From NCBI GenBank assembly GCA_001872285.1, contig MNXU01000002.1:5479-69478 (forward strand): 64,000 nucleotides of DNA, in the 5' to 3' direction. The stretch is from Betaproteobacteria bacterium CG2_30_68_42 (lineage in GTDB: Bacteria; Pseudomonadota; Gammaproteobacteria; Burkholderiales; Rhodocyclaceae). Under the pieces are notes generated by a model. That model did not search any database. It was given only the letters and a program-made list of their open reading frames with translations, and had not been told where the DNA came from. Positions 11,224 through 20,295 of this stretch are shown here, piece after piece. Each line of letters begins with the position of its first letter. Position 1 is the stretch's first letter. Made by a program: the position numbers and the translations under genes.

Positions 11224-12828
11224 CTACCCGGAGGCCGCCTTGCCGCCCGCGGCGGGTTTCGGCTTGGGGATAAATACCACGGTCTGGACTTTCGTGCTTG
11301 CCGGCCCCCGGCCGGATGCGCTCGTCCCGCCGCCTCCAGGTTCCCCGTCGGCCTGCGCGAGCCAGGTTTCGCGCAGGGCGCGGACGCGCTCGCCTGCACC
11401 CGCGCCGGGGGAGGGGGCCTCGGCGATCTCCAGCACCTGTGCGAGATGCCCGTGCGCGCGGGTACGCGTGTCCGAATAGCCCTTGACGAGCCGCGCGCAC
11501 CCGGCCAGTTCGAACGCGAGTTCCCGGTCGCTGCCGGCGTGCCTGCGCAGTGCCGCCAGCCAGCGCTCGATCAGCGCATTCTCGGAGGCGAAGCGCGCGC
11601 TCGAACGGCGCCATCGCCCAGCCCAGGCGAGCGCACGCAGCAGGATCTGGCCGCTCGCGCTGCTCGCCTGGATGCACCAGCCGCCGCCCGGCTTGCGCGC
11701 GCCCGCGTACGCCTCGATCCGGGCGAAGAGCCGCGGCGGCAGGACGTCTGCCAGCTCCGCGATGCCCGGCCGGAAGTAGTCGAAGATGCGCACCGGCTCC
11801 CCGGGGCGGGCACCCACCTCGCCTCGCACGCGCTCGATGCGCGAGGCGCGGCTCTTGAGCGCGGCCACGCGCTGGATGTCCTCATAGGCCATCCAAACGG
11901 CGAGCCCCGGCGCGGCCCGAGCAGCGAGCGCGCAGCTGACGCGCTCCGCTTCCAGCAGGCCGCGCAGCCGGTCCAGGTACGAGGCTGCGTAGGCCTCGTC
12001 CAGGTAGTCCACCAACCGCGCGAGCGCAAGCCTCAGCACGGGCTGCATTTCCTCGGGGAACTCCGCCTCGCAGCGCCGGGCGAGCGCGGGCGCAAGCGCA
12101 GGCGCCTCGGGCGGGGCTGCTTTCCCGGGCGCTCCCGGCGCGGCCTCGGGGGCGCTCCCGGTCGCGGCATCACCGGCTGCTGCCGCCGCCCAGCCCGCCG
12201 CGAAGCCGCGCAGGCTGGCCTCGACCGACTTGCCGGCGCGCCGGATCGCGTCTTCGCAGGCTTCGCGCGAGAGCCCGAGCGCGCCGCTCGCGGCCGCGGC
12301 GCCGAACAGCACGGTGTTGATGACCGCGCCGCTGCGCGCCGCGAGCTCCGAGAGATCCAGCAGCAGCGCGCGGCGCGCGAGCTGCCTGGCCGCCTGCCGC
12401 ACCTCCTCGTCCCGGAAGCGGCCGTCGCCGGGGCGGATCTTCTCCTCGATGGCGTAGATCCGGTGGGTCGAGGCGACGAGCGTCGTGCGCTGCGGGCTGA
12501 CGAAGCCCGCGCGCATGGCGCGGCCGGCCTCCACCAGCTCGGAAGCCATCAGGACATCGACATTGCCGGGACCGGGGATGAGCGAGAGCACTGGCTCGCG
12601 CCCGCCGAGTTCGTCGCGGCTGCGCGGGTAGATCTCGACGTAGTAGGTGGTGGCGCCGGTGCGCTGCGAGACTCCGGGGATGGAGGTCGATTGCACCGGA
12701 AACCCCTGCGCGCTGGCGGCATCCACCAGATAGTCGGCGAGCACGCCCCCGCCCTCGCCGCCGAGGGCGGCAATGAGGATGCAGAGCGGCCGAGGCGGGC
12801 GCGATTGCGCCGGGGTTTCCGCGTTCAT
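11224..12828 (-). CDS. iorB: Indolepyruvate ferredoxin oxidoreductase, beta subunit (extended form)
   Basis: IorB partners IorA in oxidative decarboxylation of aryl pyruvates (from Trp, Phe, Tyr) to aryl-acetyl-CoA. The N-terminal ~190 residues are the pyruvate:ferredoxin oxidoreductase gamma-type domain (ALGGEGGGVLADYLVDAA, then SIPGVSQRTGATTYYVEI). The remaining ~340 residues form the extra helical domain found in long proteobacterial IorB proteins. I start at ATG 12828 (MNAETPAQ), which overlaps the iorA stop in an ATGA; a longer upstream frame is open but lies inside iorA. A Pro/Ala-rich linker lies near residue 220. Confidence 0.88.
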   Translation of the reverse strand: MNAETPAQSRPPRPLCILIAALGGEGGGVLADYLVDAASAQGFPVQSTSIPGVSQRTGATTYYVEIYPRSRDELGGREPVLSLIPGPGNVDVLMASELVEAGRAMRAGFVSPQRTTLVASTHRIYAIEEKIRPGDGRFRDEEVRQAARQLARRALLLDLSELAARSGAVINTVLFGAAAASGALGLSREACEDAIRRAGKSVEASLRGFAAGWAAAAAGDAATGSAPEAAPGAPGKAAPPEAPALAPALARRCEAEFPEEMQPVLRLALARLVDYLDEAYAASYLDRLRGLLEAERVSCALAARAAPGLAVWMAYEDIQRVAALKSRASRIERVRGEVGARPGEPVRIFDYFRPGIAELADVLPPRLFARIEAYAGARKPGGGWCIQASSASGQILLRALAWAGRWRRSSARFASENALIERWLAALRRHAGSDRELAFELAGCARLVKGYSDTRTRAHGHLAQVLEIAEAPSPGAGAGERVRALRETWLAQADGEPGGGGTSASGRGPASTKVQTVVFIPKPKPAAGGKAASG

Positions 12829-14945
12829 CCGCCGAGCATCGCGATCAGCGCGCGCCGGCCGCGATCGATCCAGCGATCCCGCAGGCCGGGATTGCGCACG
12901 ATCTCGGCGCGGAAGAAGGACGGGCACAGCGCGGCAGCATGCGCGAGCTCTCCGCATAGTCCGCAGCCCACGCAGCCGTCATCGACCGCCGCGACCGGAT
13001 CCGGCCGCAGCGGGTCGGGATTGCCGCGCAGGGTGAGCGAGGGACAGCCCGAGAGCCGCATGCAGGAATGGTCTCCGGTGCACACGTCCGGGTCGACGCC
13101 GAAACGGGTGCGGACGACCCGTTCGCCCCGCGCGGCCTTCTGCGCCGCGAGCGGTCTTTCGCGCCGGCTGCGCTCGAGCATGCATTCGCCGTCCGCGACG
13201 ATCACCTTGAGGCCGGAGTAGCCGGTGTGCATCGCCTCGCCGAGCGTGCACGCCATCTCGGCGACGCGGTAGCTCCCGACTTTCCGCACCCACGCCACCC
13301 CGAGGCCCTGGAGGGCCTTCGCGATCGTCATGTGCGAGACTACCCCCAGCGCGTTGCGCCCCGAGGACGGGATGTTCTGGGTTCCGGTCGCCGAGGTATA
13401 GCCGTTCTGCACGATGATCAGGATGCCGTCATCATGATTGAAGACGGCGTTGGCGACCCCGGTCGCGAGCCCGTTGTGCCAGAACCCGCCGTCGCCCATG
13501 ATGCTGATCGTGCGCGAGGCGAGGTTCGGGCCCACCGCCGCGGCGCTGGCAAGCCCGAGCCCGTAGCCGAGCACCGAATTGCCGAGGTTGAACGGCGGCA
13601 GGGTCGAGAAGGTGTGGCAGCCGATGTCGGCGGCGATGTGCACCGGCCCGCTCTCGCGGCTGGCCAGCTTGATCGCGGCGAACAGCGGGCGCTCCGGACA
13701 GCCGATGCAGAAACCCGGCGGGCGCGCCGGCAGCGGCTCGCGCAGCAGTTCCGCCGCGCGGCGCCGGGGCGCTCCGATCCGCTCCATCGCCTCGCGCACG
13801 CGGCCGAGATCGATGCCGTCGGCCACCGCGAGGTCGAGGAACTTCGCGAGTCCGCCGAGCATGACCTCGCCGGTGTATTCGCCGCAGGCCGGCAGCACGT
13901 CCTTGCCCACCACGGTCGCCCCGGCATCGGCACGCCGCAGAGCCGAGTTGAGCGCGTCCTCGATGAAGGCGGGCTGGCCTTCCTCGACCACCAGCACCGC
14001 GCGCTTGCCCTTGCAGAAGCGCAGCACCTCGTCGGCGATCAGCGGATAGGTGACGTTGAGCACATAGAGCGGAATGCGCGATCCGCCGAACGCATCGGCC
14101 AGGTCGAGACTCTGCAGCGCCCGGATCACGCCGTTGTAAAGCCCGCCCTGGAGGATGATGCCGATCTCGGCGACCTCGCCGGGGAAGACCTCATTCAGCC
14201 GGCGCTCGCGGATGAAGCGGATCGCGGCCGGCCCTCGCACCTCGACCTTGTGCTTTTCCTGGGCATAGACCGAGGGCGGCAGGCAGATGCGGGAGTAGTC
14301 GAAGGCGGGTTGCTCCAGCACCCGGCGGCGCGAGAACTGCGGCACCCGGTTGTCCTTCGCCGTGAAGCTGCCGTGCACGTGGCAGGCGCGGATGCGCAGC
14401 TCGAGCATCACCGGCGTGTTGCTGGCTTCCGAGAGCTCGAAGCCCGCCTCGACCAGATCGACGATGCGCGACAGGCTGGGGCGCGGATCGAGCAGCCAGA
14501 TCTGCGACTTCATGGCGAAGGCGTGGGTGCGCTCCTGGATGATCGATGCGCCCTCGCCGTAGTCCTCGCCGACGATGACCAGCGCCCCGCCCTTCACCCC
14601 CGCGGAGGCGAGGTTCGAGAGCGCGTCGGCGGCGACGTTGGTGCCGACCACCGACTTCCAGGCCGCCGCCCCGCGCAGCGGATAGTTGATCGAGGCGCCC
14701 AGCATCGCCGCCGCTCCGGCCTCGTTGGCCGCGGTCTCGAAGTGCACGCCCAGCTCGTCGAGGATCTCCCTGGCATCGGCGAACACGTCCAGGAGGTGCG
14801 AGACCGGCGCGCCCTGGTAGCCGGTGACGTAGGACACGCCCGATTGCAGCAACGCCTTGGCGACCGCCAGGATGCCCTCGCCGCGGAAGGTCTCGCCGCG
14901 GCCCAGCCGGAGGCGCTCGACTTCGCTGCGGAAGGACCTTTCCAT
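12825..14945 (-). CDS. iorA: Indolepyruvate ferredoxin oxidoreductase, alpha subunit
   Basis: This 706-residue catalytic subunit has an N-terminal pyrimidine-binding transketolase-type domain (GYQGAPVSHLLDVF). Next come CIGCPERPLF and the thiamine-diphosphate motif starting GDGGFWHNGLA, and a C-terminal ferredoxin-like tail with cysteine groups CTGDHSCMRLSGC and CVGCGLCGEL. It converts indolepyruvate or phenylpyruvate to the acyl-CoA with reduction of ferredoxin. A -10-like TACAAT lies 34 bp upstream of the start. Confidence 0.92.
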   Translation of the reverse strand: MERSFRSEVERLRLGRGETFRGEGILAVAKALLQSGVSYVTGYQGAPVSHLLDVFADAREILDELGVHFETAANEAGAAAMLGASINYPLRGAAAWKSVVGTNVAADALSNLASAGVKGGALVIVGEDYGEGASIIQERTHAFAMKSQIWLLDPRPSLSRIVDLVEAGFELSEASNTPVMLELRIRACHVHGSFTAKDNRVPQFSRRRVLEQPAFDYSRICLPPSVYAQEKHKVEVRGPAAIRFIRERRLNEVFPGEVAEIGIILQGGLYNGVIRALQSLDLADAFGGSRIPLYVLNVTYPLIADEVLRFCKGKRAVLVVEEGQPAFIEDALNSALRRADAGATVVGKDVLPACGEYTGEVMLGGLAKFLDLAVADGIDLGRVREAMERIGAPRRRAAELLREPLPARPPGFCIGCPERPLFAAIKLASRESGPVHIAADIGCHTFSTLPPFNLGNSVLGYGLGLASAAAVGPNLASRTISIMGDGGFWHNGLATGVANAVFNHDDGILIIVQNGYTSATGTQNIPSSGRNALGVVSHMTIAKALQGLGVAWVRKVGSYRVAEMACTLGEAMHTGYSGLKVIVADGECMLERSRRERPLAAQKAARGERVVRTRFGVDPDVCTGDHSCMRLSGCPSLTLRGNPDPLRPDPVAAVDDGCVGCGLCGELAHAAALCPSFFRAEIVRNPGLRDRWIDRGRRALIAMLGG

Positions 14946-14978
14946 CGCCGGGGAGCAGAGACTATTTAACGTTCAATA

Positions 14979-14984
14979 ATTGTA
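14979..14984 (-). promoter_or_regulatory. Possible -10 element for iorAB
   Basis: Minus strand TACAAT lies 34 bp before the iorA ATG in a short AT-rich patch. The adjoining sequence TTGAACGTTAAA is a near-palindrome and could be an operator. No convincing -35 box is visible at 16-18 bp spacing. Confidence 0.3.
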
Positions 14985-15071
14985 TCACCGGCCGGCCGCT
15001 TCGATGTCTTCCGCCATCCGGGCGGCGATGCCTCCGGCCACGTACAGGCCGACGGTCGCGAGCACGCGCAT
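14985..15071 (-). CDS. 28-residue small ORF, glucokinase-C-terminus-like
   Basis: An ATG at 15071 with a strong GGAGG ribosome site six bases upstream opens a 28-codon frame: MRVLATVGLYVAGGI then AARMAEDIEAAGR. The GLYVAGGIAARM segment resembles the conserved C-terminal GVYIAGGI of bacterial glucokinase. It may be a leftover 3' end of a glk gene that has regained a start, or chance. It lies directly upstream of iorA on the same strand. Confidence 0.25.
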   Translation of the reverse strand: MRVLATVGLYVAGGIAARMAEDIEAAGR

Positions 15072-15255
15072 GCGTTCCTCCGCTGGACGGCGCTACAGAT
15101 AGCACGGGACGCGCCCCCGCGGCAAGCGCTGGACGCCGTTTGCCATCCGCCGGGCGGTAACGTGAGGCACTGAAAACTTGCAGGCGGCCGGCATGCCGAC
15201 TTTCAACTGGCCCGCACATATCCTTGCAATCAGCCGGAATACAAGCTTACAGATG

Positions 15256-16190
15256 GCCGGCATGCCCGCTGACCGTCTCCATCCCCGTTTCGCCGCACCC
15301 GGCCTGGTCGAGGCGCTGGCCGACACGCCCGTGGTCCCCATCCACGGCCCGCGCTGGTGCTCGACGAAATCCAGCGCAGCCGCGATCTGCTCACCGCCGT
15401 CAAGCGCGCGGTCGATGCCGGGGCTGCGCGCGAACCGGGCCGTTTCGTGCTCACCGGTTCGGCCAATCTGCTGATGCTCGAGCGGATCTCGGAAACGCTG
15501 GCCGGGCGGGCGGTGTATGTCACGCTCTGGCCGTTTTCGCGGCGCGAGCGCCAGGGCCTCGGCCGCACCGGACCGTGGAGCGAACTGCTGGCGACGCCGT
15601 TTGCCGGCTGGCGCGCGATCCTTGCCGCCGATCCGGGCGGCGAGGAAGACTGGCGCGCGGCGGCGCGGCTGGGCGGCCTGCCGGTTCCCGCGCATACCCT
15701 GGCCGACGACGAGGCGCGCGCGCTGTGGTTTTCCGGCTATGTGCAGACCTATCTCGAGCGCGATCTCCAGGCGCTGCGGGCAGTGGAGAACCTGCCCGAT
15801 TTCCGCCGCCTGATGCGTGCCGCCTGCCTGCGCATCGGCGGCCTGCTCAACCAGACCGAGCTCTCGCGCGATGTCGGCATCGTGCAGCCGCAGGTGCACC
15901 GCTTCCTCAATCTGATGGAGGCCAGCTACCAGGCCATACGGCTGCAAGCCTATGCCGTCAACCGCACGCGCCGCCTCATCAAGGCGCCCAAGCTCTACTG
16001 GAGCGACACGGCGCTCGCGCTGCATCCTGCCGGCGAGCGCGAGCCGCGCGGCCCTCGCCTGGAAAACCTCGTGCTCATCGATCTCATGATCTGGCGCGAC
16101 GTGCAGGCGCGGCGGCCGGAAGTGCTGTATTGGCGCACCGCGAGCGGCCTCGAAGTCGACTTCGTCATCGAAACGCCGCAGCGGCTGCTG
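15256..16190 (+). pseudogene. Decayed AAA_14/DUF4143-type ATPase, Walker A deleted
   Basis: The N-terminus reads MPADRLHPRF and continues to TPVVPIHGPR, the lead-in to the P-loop of DUF4143-associated ATPases. At about 15353 the sequence jumps directly to LVLDEIQRSRDLL (Walker B) in another frame, so the Walker A loop and ~40 codons are missing. Downstream features of the family (GRFVLTGSANLLML, AGRAVYVTLWPFSRRE, the SGYVQTYLERDL region and EVDFVIE) are intact. At about 16190 similarity stops and a short hydrophobic stretch follows to the stop at 16328. It cannot bind ATP and is a pseudogene; an intact relative is at 28505-29665. Confidence 0.75.
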
Positions 16191-16329
16191 ATCAACCTGC
16201 TCACTGCCTCCGTCGTCGGCTTCTTTTCCTTCCTCTGCATCGCGACGCTGTTTTCGTCGCTGCTTTGCGTGGTTGCGGAGATTGTCCGGGGAAGAATCCG
16301 GCAGTTCTCCGGCAACAGGCAACGCTGAA

Positions 16330-17151
16330 CTACTGCACGCTCACGGCTTGCGCGCTCAGCTGGTCTGATAGCTCGGCGAAATCGGCCGCTATGCGGAGGT
16401 GACGGGGCGTGTATCCCGGCAACATGGTGCGCAGGCGTTTGACGAAAGGGTCAACCCGGGTGAACAGCAGCCGGTGCTTGAAGGTGGTGCGGTAACGTGC
16501 GCCACCGCGCTCCCCCTCGGCCGCCGACATGATGCGCAGGCAGTCGGCGAAGAAACGGAACATGTGCTGCTGCGCCATCCAGCACATGCCCGCGCGCACC
16601 AGGTAGCTGCCGTACAAGTGCTGGTAGATGTCGTAGGCCACGTTGCGGTGCTCGATCTCCTCTAGCAGGTGCCACTTGAACAGGCCCGCAAAGCGCGGCT
16701 CGCTGCGCTTGTGCTCGTACAGACCGCTGGCAAGAAGCGTCAGCGCACTTTGGCTGGTGTAGGACTCGAAGCCCTCGACGAAGCCGACACGGAAGCGGTC
16801 CGACCTGTGGCGCAGGTAGCCGTCGAAATCATCGCGCAGCCGCTTGATCCGCGCCTCCAGCCCGGGGTATTTGCGCGCCAGAAACAGCTCGTTGAAATCG
16901 GCGTGCTTCTGGTGATGTTGCGACTCCTGCCGGCAGAAGCGATCCACCTCCTCTCTGAGCGCCTCGTCGCGGATCTGCGGCAGGACCTTGCGCAGGGACT
17001 TCACGATGAAGGGTTCCAGGCGCACGACGTACAAGCCCAGGGCGGTATGCATATAGGACAGGGTTGCGTTGCCCGCGATGTAAAGCGGATTGAAGTCCTC
17101 CGCTACCGGTACCTCGAAGGCCATCTTGCGAATGGGAATGGGATGGGTCAT
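16330..17151 (-). CDS. PF10118-type putative metal-dependent hydrolase
   Basis: This is a mostly helical protein of 273 residues. Conserved metal-ligand candidates are in RQESQHHQKHADFNE (~residue 90) and EEIEHRNVAYDIY (~residue 175), a paired E..H pattern typical of the PF10118 family and reminiscent of di-iron helical bundles. No reaction is established for the family. ATG 17151 (MTHPIPIRKM) is chosen because a GGAGG site lies just upstream; the longer frame to 17196 has no good ribosome site. It is divergent from the regulator gene at 17291. Confidence 0.8.
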   Translation of the reverse strand: MTHPIPIRKMAFEVPVAEDFNPLYIAGNATLSYMHTALGLYVVRLEPFIVKSLRKVLPQIRDEALREEVDRFCRQESQHHQKHADFNELFLARKYPGLEARIKRLRDDFDGYLRHRSDRFRVGFVEGFESYTSQSALTLLASGLYEHKRSEPRFAGLFKWHLLEEIEHRNVAYDIYQHLYGSYLVRAGMCWMAQQHMFRFFADCLRIMSAAEGERGGARYRTTFKHRLLFTRVDPFVKRLRTMLPGYTPRHLRIAADFAELSDQLSAQAVSVQ

Positions 17152-17290
17152 GGCTTGCCTCCAGTTTGATCTCGACACGCAAACGTTGCCGATCAATGGC
17201 TGTAGTATCTTCCCTGCGAAACCGCCCCGTCCTTTGAAATTCCTAAATGCCTGCTAAAAGCCCCTAAAATGCAGTTTTACGGGGAAGCGC

Positions 17291-18358
17291 TTGCAAAACC
17301 GCTATTTCTTCGATCGCTTTGAAGTCCGGCCGGCGGAGCGCCTGTTGCTTGCCGAGGGTGTGCCGGCGGCGATAGGCGCCCGTGCCTTCGATGTGCTGCT
17401 GTGCCTGCTGGCGCACCGGGATCGGGTCGTGACGAAAAGCGAGGTGCTGGAAATCGTCTGGCCTGGCTTGGTGGTCGAGGAAAACAATTTGTCGGTTCAG
17501 GTGTCGGCGCTGCGCAAACTCCTGGGCCGAAAGGCCATCGCCACGATTCCCGGACGCGGCTATCGCTTTTCGTTTGAGGTGCGGCAGGAAGTCGCTTCGT
17601 CTTCGAGCGCGACGCAACAGGCCTCCGCAGCCTTCGCGGACCGGCCCACGATTGCAGTTGTGCCTTTCAACGTGCTGGCGGATGACCCTCATGTGAATCT
17701 TCTGGCCGACGGTTTGGCCGAGGACGTCATTGCGCTATTGGCGCGTGTCCCCGGGTTCTTGCTGATTTCCCACGCATCGTCTTTTGCTTTTCGCGGACAA
17801 CCTGCCAGCCTGCCGGAAGTCGCTCGTCAGCTTGGCGTGCGCTTCGTCGTCGAGGGTAGCGTGCGCCCGGTGGGGGACGTGCTGCGGATCTCGACACAGC
17901 TTACGGATGCGGCATCGGGGCATGTCCTGTGGAGCGGGCGCTTCGACAGCCATCGTGAAGATGCTGTCGACTTTCAAGAAGACATCGTGCGCGGACTCAT
18001 CACGGAGCTCGAACCCGAACTCAGGCGCGCGGAAATTGCGCGTGTGCGACGCCAGCGCCCGGAAAACCAGGATGCCTGGGCGCATTACCATCAGGCGGTC
18101 GGCGCGATCGCCTTGAAGGGTTGGGGCGAGGATGCCCTGGCCGAGGCGCGGACTGCGAGCCGGCATGATTCAACGCTCTATCTCGCGCGCGTTCTGGAGG
18201 CCGCGGCGCTCGACCGCCTGGGGCAGCTTGCCGACGCCCGCGCTGCGCTTGCAATGGCACGCCACATTCGCCAACAGCTCACCTTGGGAGAAGTGGCCCT
18301 GACCCATGGACGCCACGTGGGTGAGCGGATGGCGCCGCTGTGGGATCCGCTTGCCTGA
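17291..18358 (+). CDS. Winged-helix (OmpR/CadC-type) transcriptional regulator with TolB-like domain
   Basis: Residues ~5-100 form a Trans_Reg_C winged helix (ARAFDVLLCLLAHRDRVVTKSEV then NLSVQVSALRKLLG and IATIPGRGYRF). Residues ~115-235 form the TolB/FlgO-like domain (TIAVVPFNVLADDP, LADGLAEDVIALLARVPGFL, VRFVVEGSVR, GHVLWSGRFD). The tail is TPR-like. There is no transmembrane helix. Relatives are usually longer with more TPRs, so the C-terminus may be shortened. The start is TTG at 17291 after GGGGAA. The divergent PF10118 gene is a possible target, by position only. Confidence 0.8.
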   Translation: MQNRYFFDRFEVRPAERLLLAEGVPAAIGARAFDVLLCLLAHRDRVVTKSEVLEIVWPGLVVEENNLSVQVSALRKLLGRKAIATIPGRGYRFSFEVRQEVASSSSATQQASAAFADRPTIAVVPFNVLADDPHVNLLADGLAEDVIALLARVPGFLLISHASSFAFRGQPASLPEVARQLGVRFVVEGSVRPVGDVLRISTQLTDAASGHVLWSGRFDSHREDAVDFQEDIVRGLITELEPELRRAEIARVRRQRPENQDAWAHYHQAVGAIALKGWGEDALAEARTASRHDSTLYLARVLEAAALDRLGQLADARAALAMARHIRQQLTLGEVALTHGRHVGERMAPLWDPLA

Positions 18359-18480
18359 CGTTGCCGAAAAAACCGGGCTGCAGCGATGATTTCCTTGGGG
18401 AGAGCTTTCGGCCAGGAACGGTCATTCTGGGGCCGCGAAGCTGAACCCGGAATTCGGTGTCTTTGTTCAAACGCTGCTGG

Positions 18481-18500
18481 ATTCCCGCGTTCGCGGGAAT
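18481..18500. repeat. dRS3-like palindrome ATTCCC-N8-GGGAAT
   Basis: The 20-bp element ATTCCCGCGTTCGCGGGAAT is a perfect palindrome that fits the dRS3 repeat consensus described in Neisseria and seen in other betaproteobacteria. It sits in the 247-bp gap between the regulator and the threonine aldolase gene, which holds no gene I can recognise. Confidence 0.7.
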
Positions 18501-18605
18501 GACGGAAAGAGGTCGAAAGCCACAGTTCGCGCCTCGTACAACCTGCCACACCAATCCAGCATCAAGTCAGCGTCACACCGCAATAACTGCCGGAGCGCAC
18601 CGGCT

Positions 18606-19631
18606 TCACGACGACAGTTCGCGCAGGTCGGCGAGCAGGGCGTCGACGCTTTCCGGATGCGTGTCCCAGGCGCACATGAGGCGGGCGCCGCCGGCGGCGA
18701 TGAAGGTGTAGAAGCGCCAGCCGCGTGCGCGCAGGCCCTGCTGCACACTGTCCGGCAGGGCGACGAAGACGCCGTTGGCCTCGACCGGGAAGAGCAACCG
18801 GGCGCCGGGGATGCCGGCGAGGCCGGCCGCCAGCCGCTGCGCCATGGCGTTGGCGTGGGCGGCGTGGCGCAGCCAGGCGCCGCCTTCGAGCATGCCCAGC
18901 CACGGTGCGGAGAGGAAGCGCATCTTCGAGGCGAGCTGGCCGGCCTGCTTGCATCGCCAGGCGAAATCCTCGGACAGGCGGCGGTCGAAGAAGACCACCG
19001 CCTCGCCCACGGGCAGGCCCATCTTGGTGCCGCCGAAGCAGAGCACGTCGACGCCGGCGCGCCAGGTGATGTCGGCCGGGGCGACGCCGAGCGCGGCGAC
19101 GGCGTTGCAGAAGCGCGCGCCGTCCATGTGCACGCGCAGCCCGTGCGCATGCGCCAGCTCGGCGACGGCCGCCACTTCGGCGGGGCGATACACGGTGCCG
19201 ACCTCGGTGGCCTGCGTCAGCGTCACCACGCGCGGCCTGGGGAAGTGGATGTCGCTGCGCCGCGAGATCACTTCGCGCACGGCCTCGGGCGTGAGCTTGC
19301 CGCCCTCGCCGCGGGCGGTCAGCAGCTTGGAGCCGTTGGAGAAGAATTCCGGCCCGCCGCATTCGTCGGTCTCGACGTGCGCCAGCTCGTGGCAGATCAC
19401 GCTGTGGTAGCTCTGGCACAGCGCGGCCAGCGCCAGCGAGTTGGCGGCGGTGCCGTTGAAGACGAAGTAGACGTCGCAATCGGTTTCGAACAGTTCGCGC
19501 AGGCGATCGGAGACGCGGCGCGTCCATTCGTCCTCGCCGTAGCCGGGGGCGTCGCCGGCCTCGGCGGCGAGGAGGGCCTGCAGGGCTTCGGGGCAGATGC
19601 CCGCGCAGTTGTCGCTGGCGAATTGCTGCAT
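18606..19631 (-). CDS. ltaE: Low-specificity L-threonine aldolase
   Basis: This 341-residue PLP enzyme of the beta-eliminating lyase family cleaves L-threonine or allo-threonine to glycine and acetaldehyde. Visible features are the N-terminal SDNCAGICPE, GYGEDEWTRR, the NGTAAN cofactor-phosphate loop (~residue 60), HMDGARFCNA (PLP-ring aspartate) and the Schiff-base lysine in CFGGTKMGLPVGEA (~residue 205). ATG 19631 is the family N-terminus with a GGAG site; the frame is open upstream but without similarity. Confidence 0.9.
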   Translation of the reverse strand: MQQFASDNCAGICPEALQALLAAEAGDAPGYGEDEWTRRVSDRLRELFETDCDVYFVFNGTAANSLALAALCQSYHSVICHELAHVETDECGGPEFFSNGSKLLTARGEGGKLTPEAVREVISRRSDIHFPRPRVVTLTQATEVGTVYRPAEVAAVAELAHAHGLRVHMDGARFCNAVAALGVAPADITWRAGVDVLCFGGTKMGLPVGEAVVFFDRRLSEDFAWRCKQAGQLASKMRFLSAPWLGMLEGGAWLRHAAHANAMAQRLAAGLAGIPGARLLFPVEANGVFVALPDSVQQGLRARGWRFYTFIAAGGARLMCAWDTHPESVDALLADLRELSS

Positions 19632-19751
19632 GGGAGCTCCGTTCGGAAAAGGCGATCCATGGAATGCTGCGAACATACCGCAAAGCTCCGGCCGGCGGGT
19701 GGCCAGACTTGGTAAAGTATTGCTATCCGACTGATCTGACCCGACCGCGCC

Positions 19752-20105
19752 ATGACCATCGTGGAAAACCTGCTCGAGCTCGTCGGCACGCCGCGCGACG
19801 GGGCGCTGCTGCGCTTCTCGCTGGGCAACGAGTTCCTCAAGGCGGGGGAGGCGGCGCAGGCGGCGGTGCATTTGCGCGCGGCGGTGGAGAAGGACCCGAA
19901 ATACTCCGCGGCGTGGAAGCTGCTCGGCAGGGCGCTGGCCGAGGCGGGGCGGGCGGCGGAGGCGCTGGCGGCCTACCGCGAGGGCATCGCGGTGGCCGAG
20001 GCCAGGGGCGACCTCCAGGCGGCGAAGGAGATGAAGGTGTTCGTGCGGCGCCTGGAGCGCACCGCTGCCGGCGACAACGTCATATGGGGTCGGCCAGGAT
20101 CGTGA
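19752..20105 (+). CDS. Small TPR-repeat protein
   Basis: This 117-residue protein consists almost entirely of tetratricopeptide-type helices (LLRFSLGNEFLKAGEAAQAA, YSAAWKLLGRALAEAGRAAE, then a partial third repeat). It is a likely protein-interaction module with no catalytic domain. It is divergent from ltaE with about 120 bp between the starts. No partner can be named. Confidence 0.75.
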   Translation: MTIVENLLELVGTPRDGALLRFSLGNEFLKAGEAAQAAVHLRAAVEKDPKYSAAWKLLGRALAEAGRAAEALAAYREGIAVAEARGDLQAAKEMKVFVRRLERTAAGDNVIWGRPGS

Positions 20106-20280
20106 TCCTCACTCGGCGTGCTCATCCCCTTCGATGTTGGCTGGCGTCGAGTAAGGGTTTCGATGCTCTCACAAGAACGACCGATTTCCAGCGCCTCGCC
20201 CTTGGGGCTCGATTCGCGGATGGCGTTCTCATCCAGGTGTGATACTGGCGACCTGGCCAGTTGCCGGTGGGCGCGAAATG

Positions 20281-20293
20281 GTGTCTGACCCCA
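20281..20293 (+). repeat. GTGTCTGACCCCA repeat core
   Basis: This is another copy of the core found at 1262-1273, 1637-1646 (inverted) and 1697-1708. It lies 2 bp upstream of the HPP-family start codon. The preceding 175 bp (20106-20280) contain no recognisable gene. Confidence 0.6.
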
Positions 20294-20295
20294 TT

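Noticed and set aside
20106-20280. A gene related to RNase P protein (SSKGFDALTRTTDFQ)
   Set aside because: The similarity is a few residues only, with no RNR-type core motif, so it is not supported.
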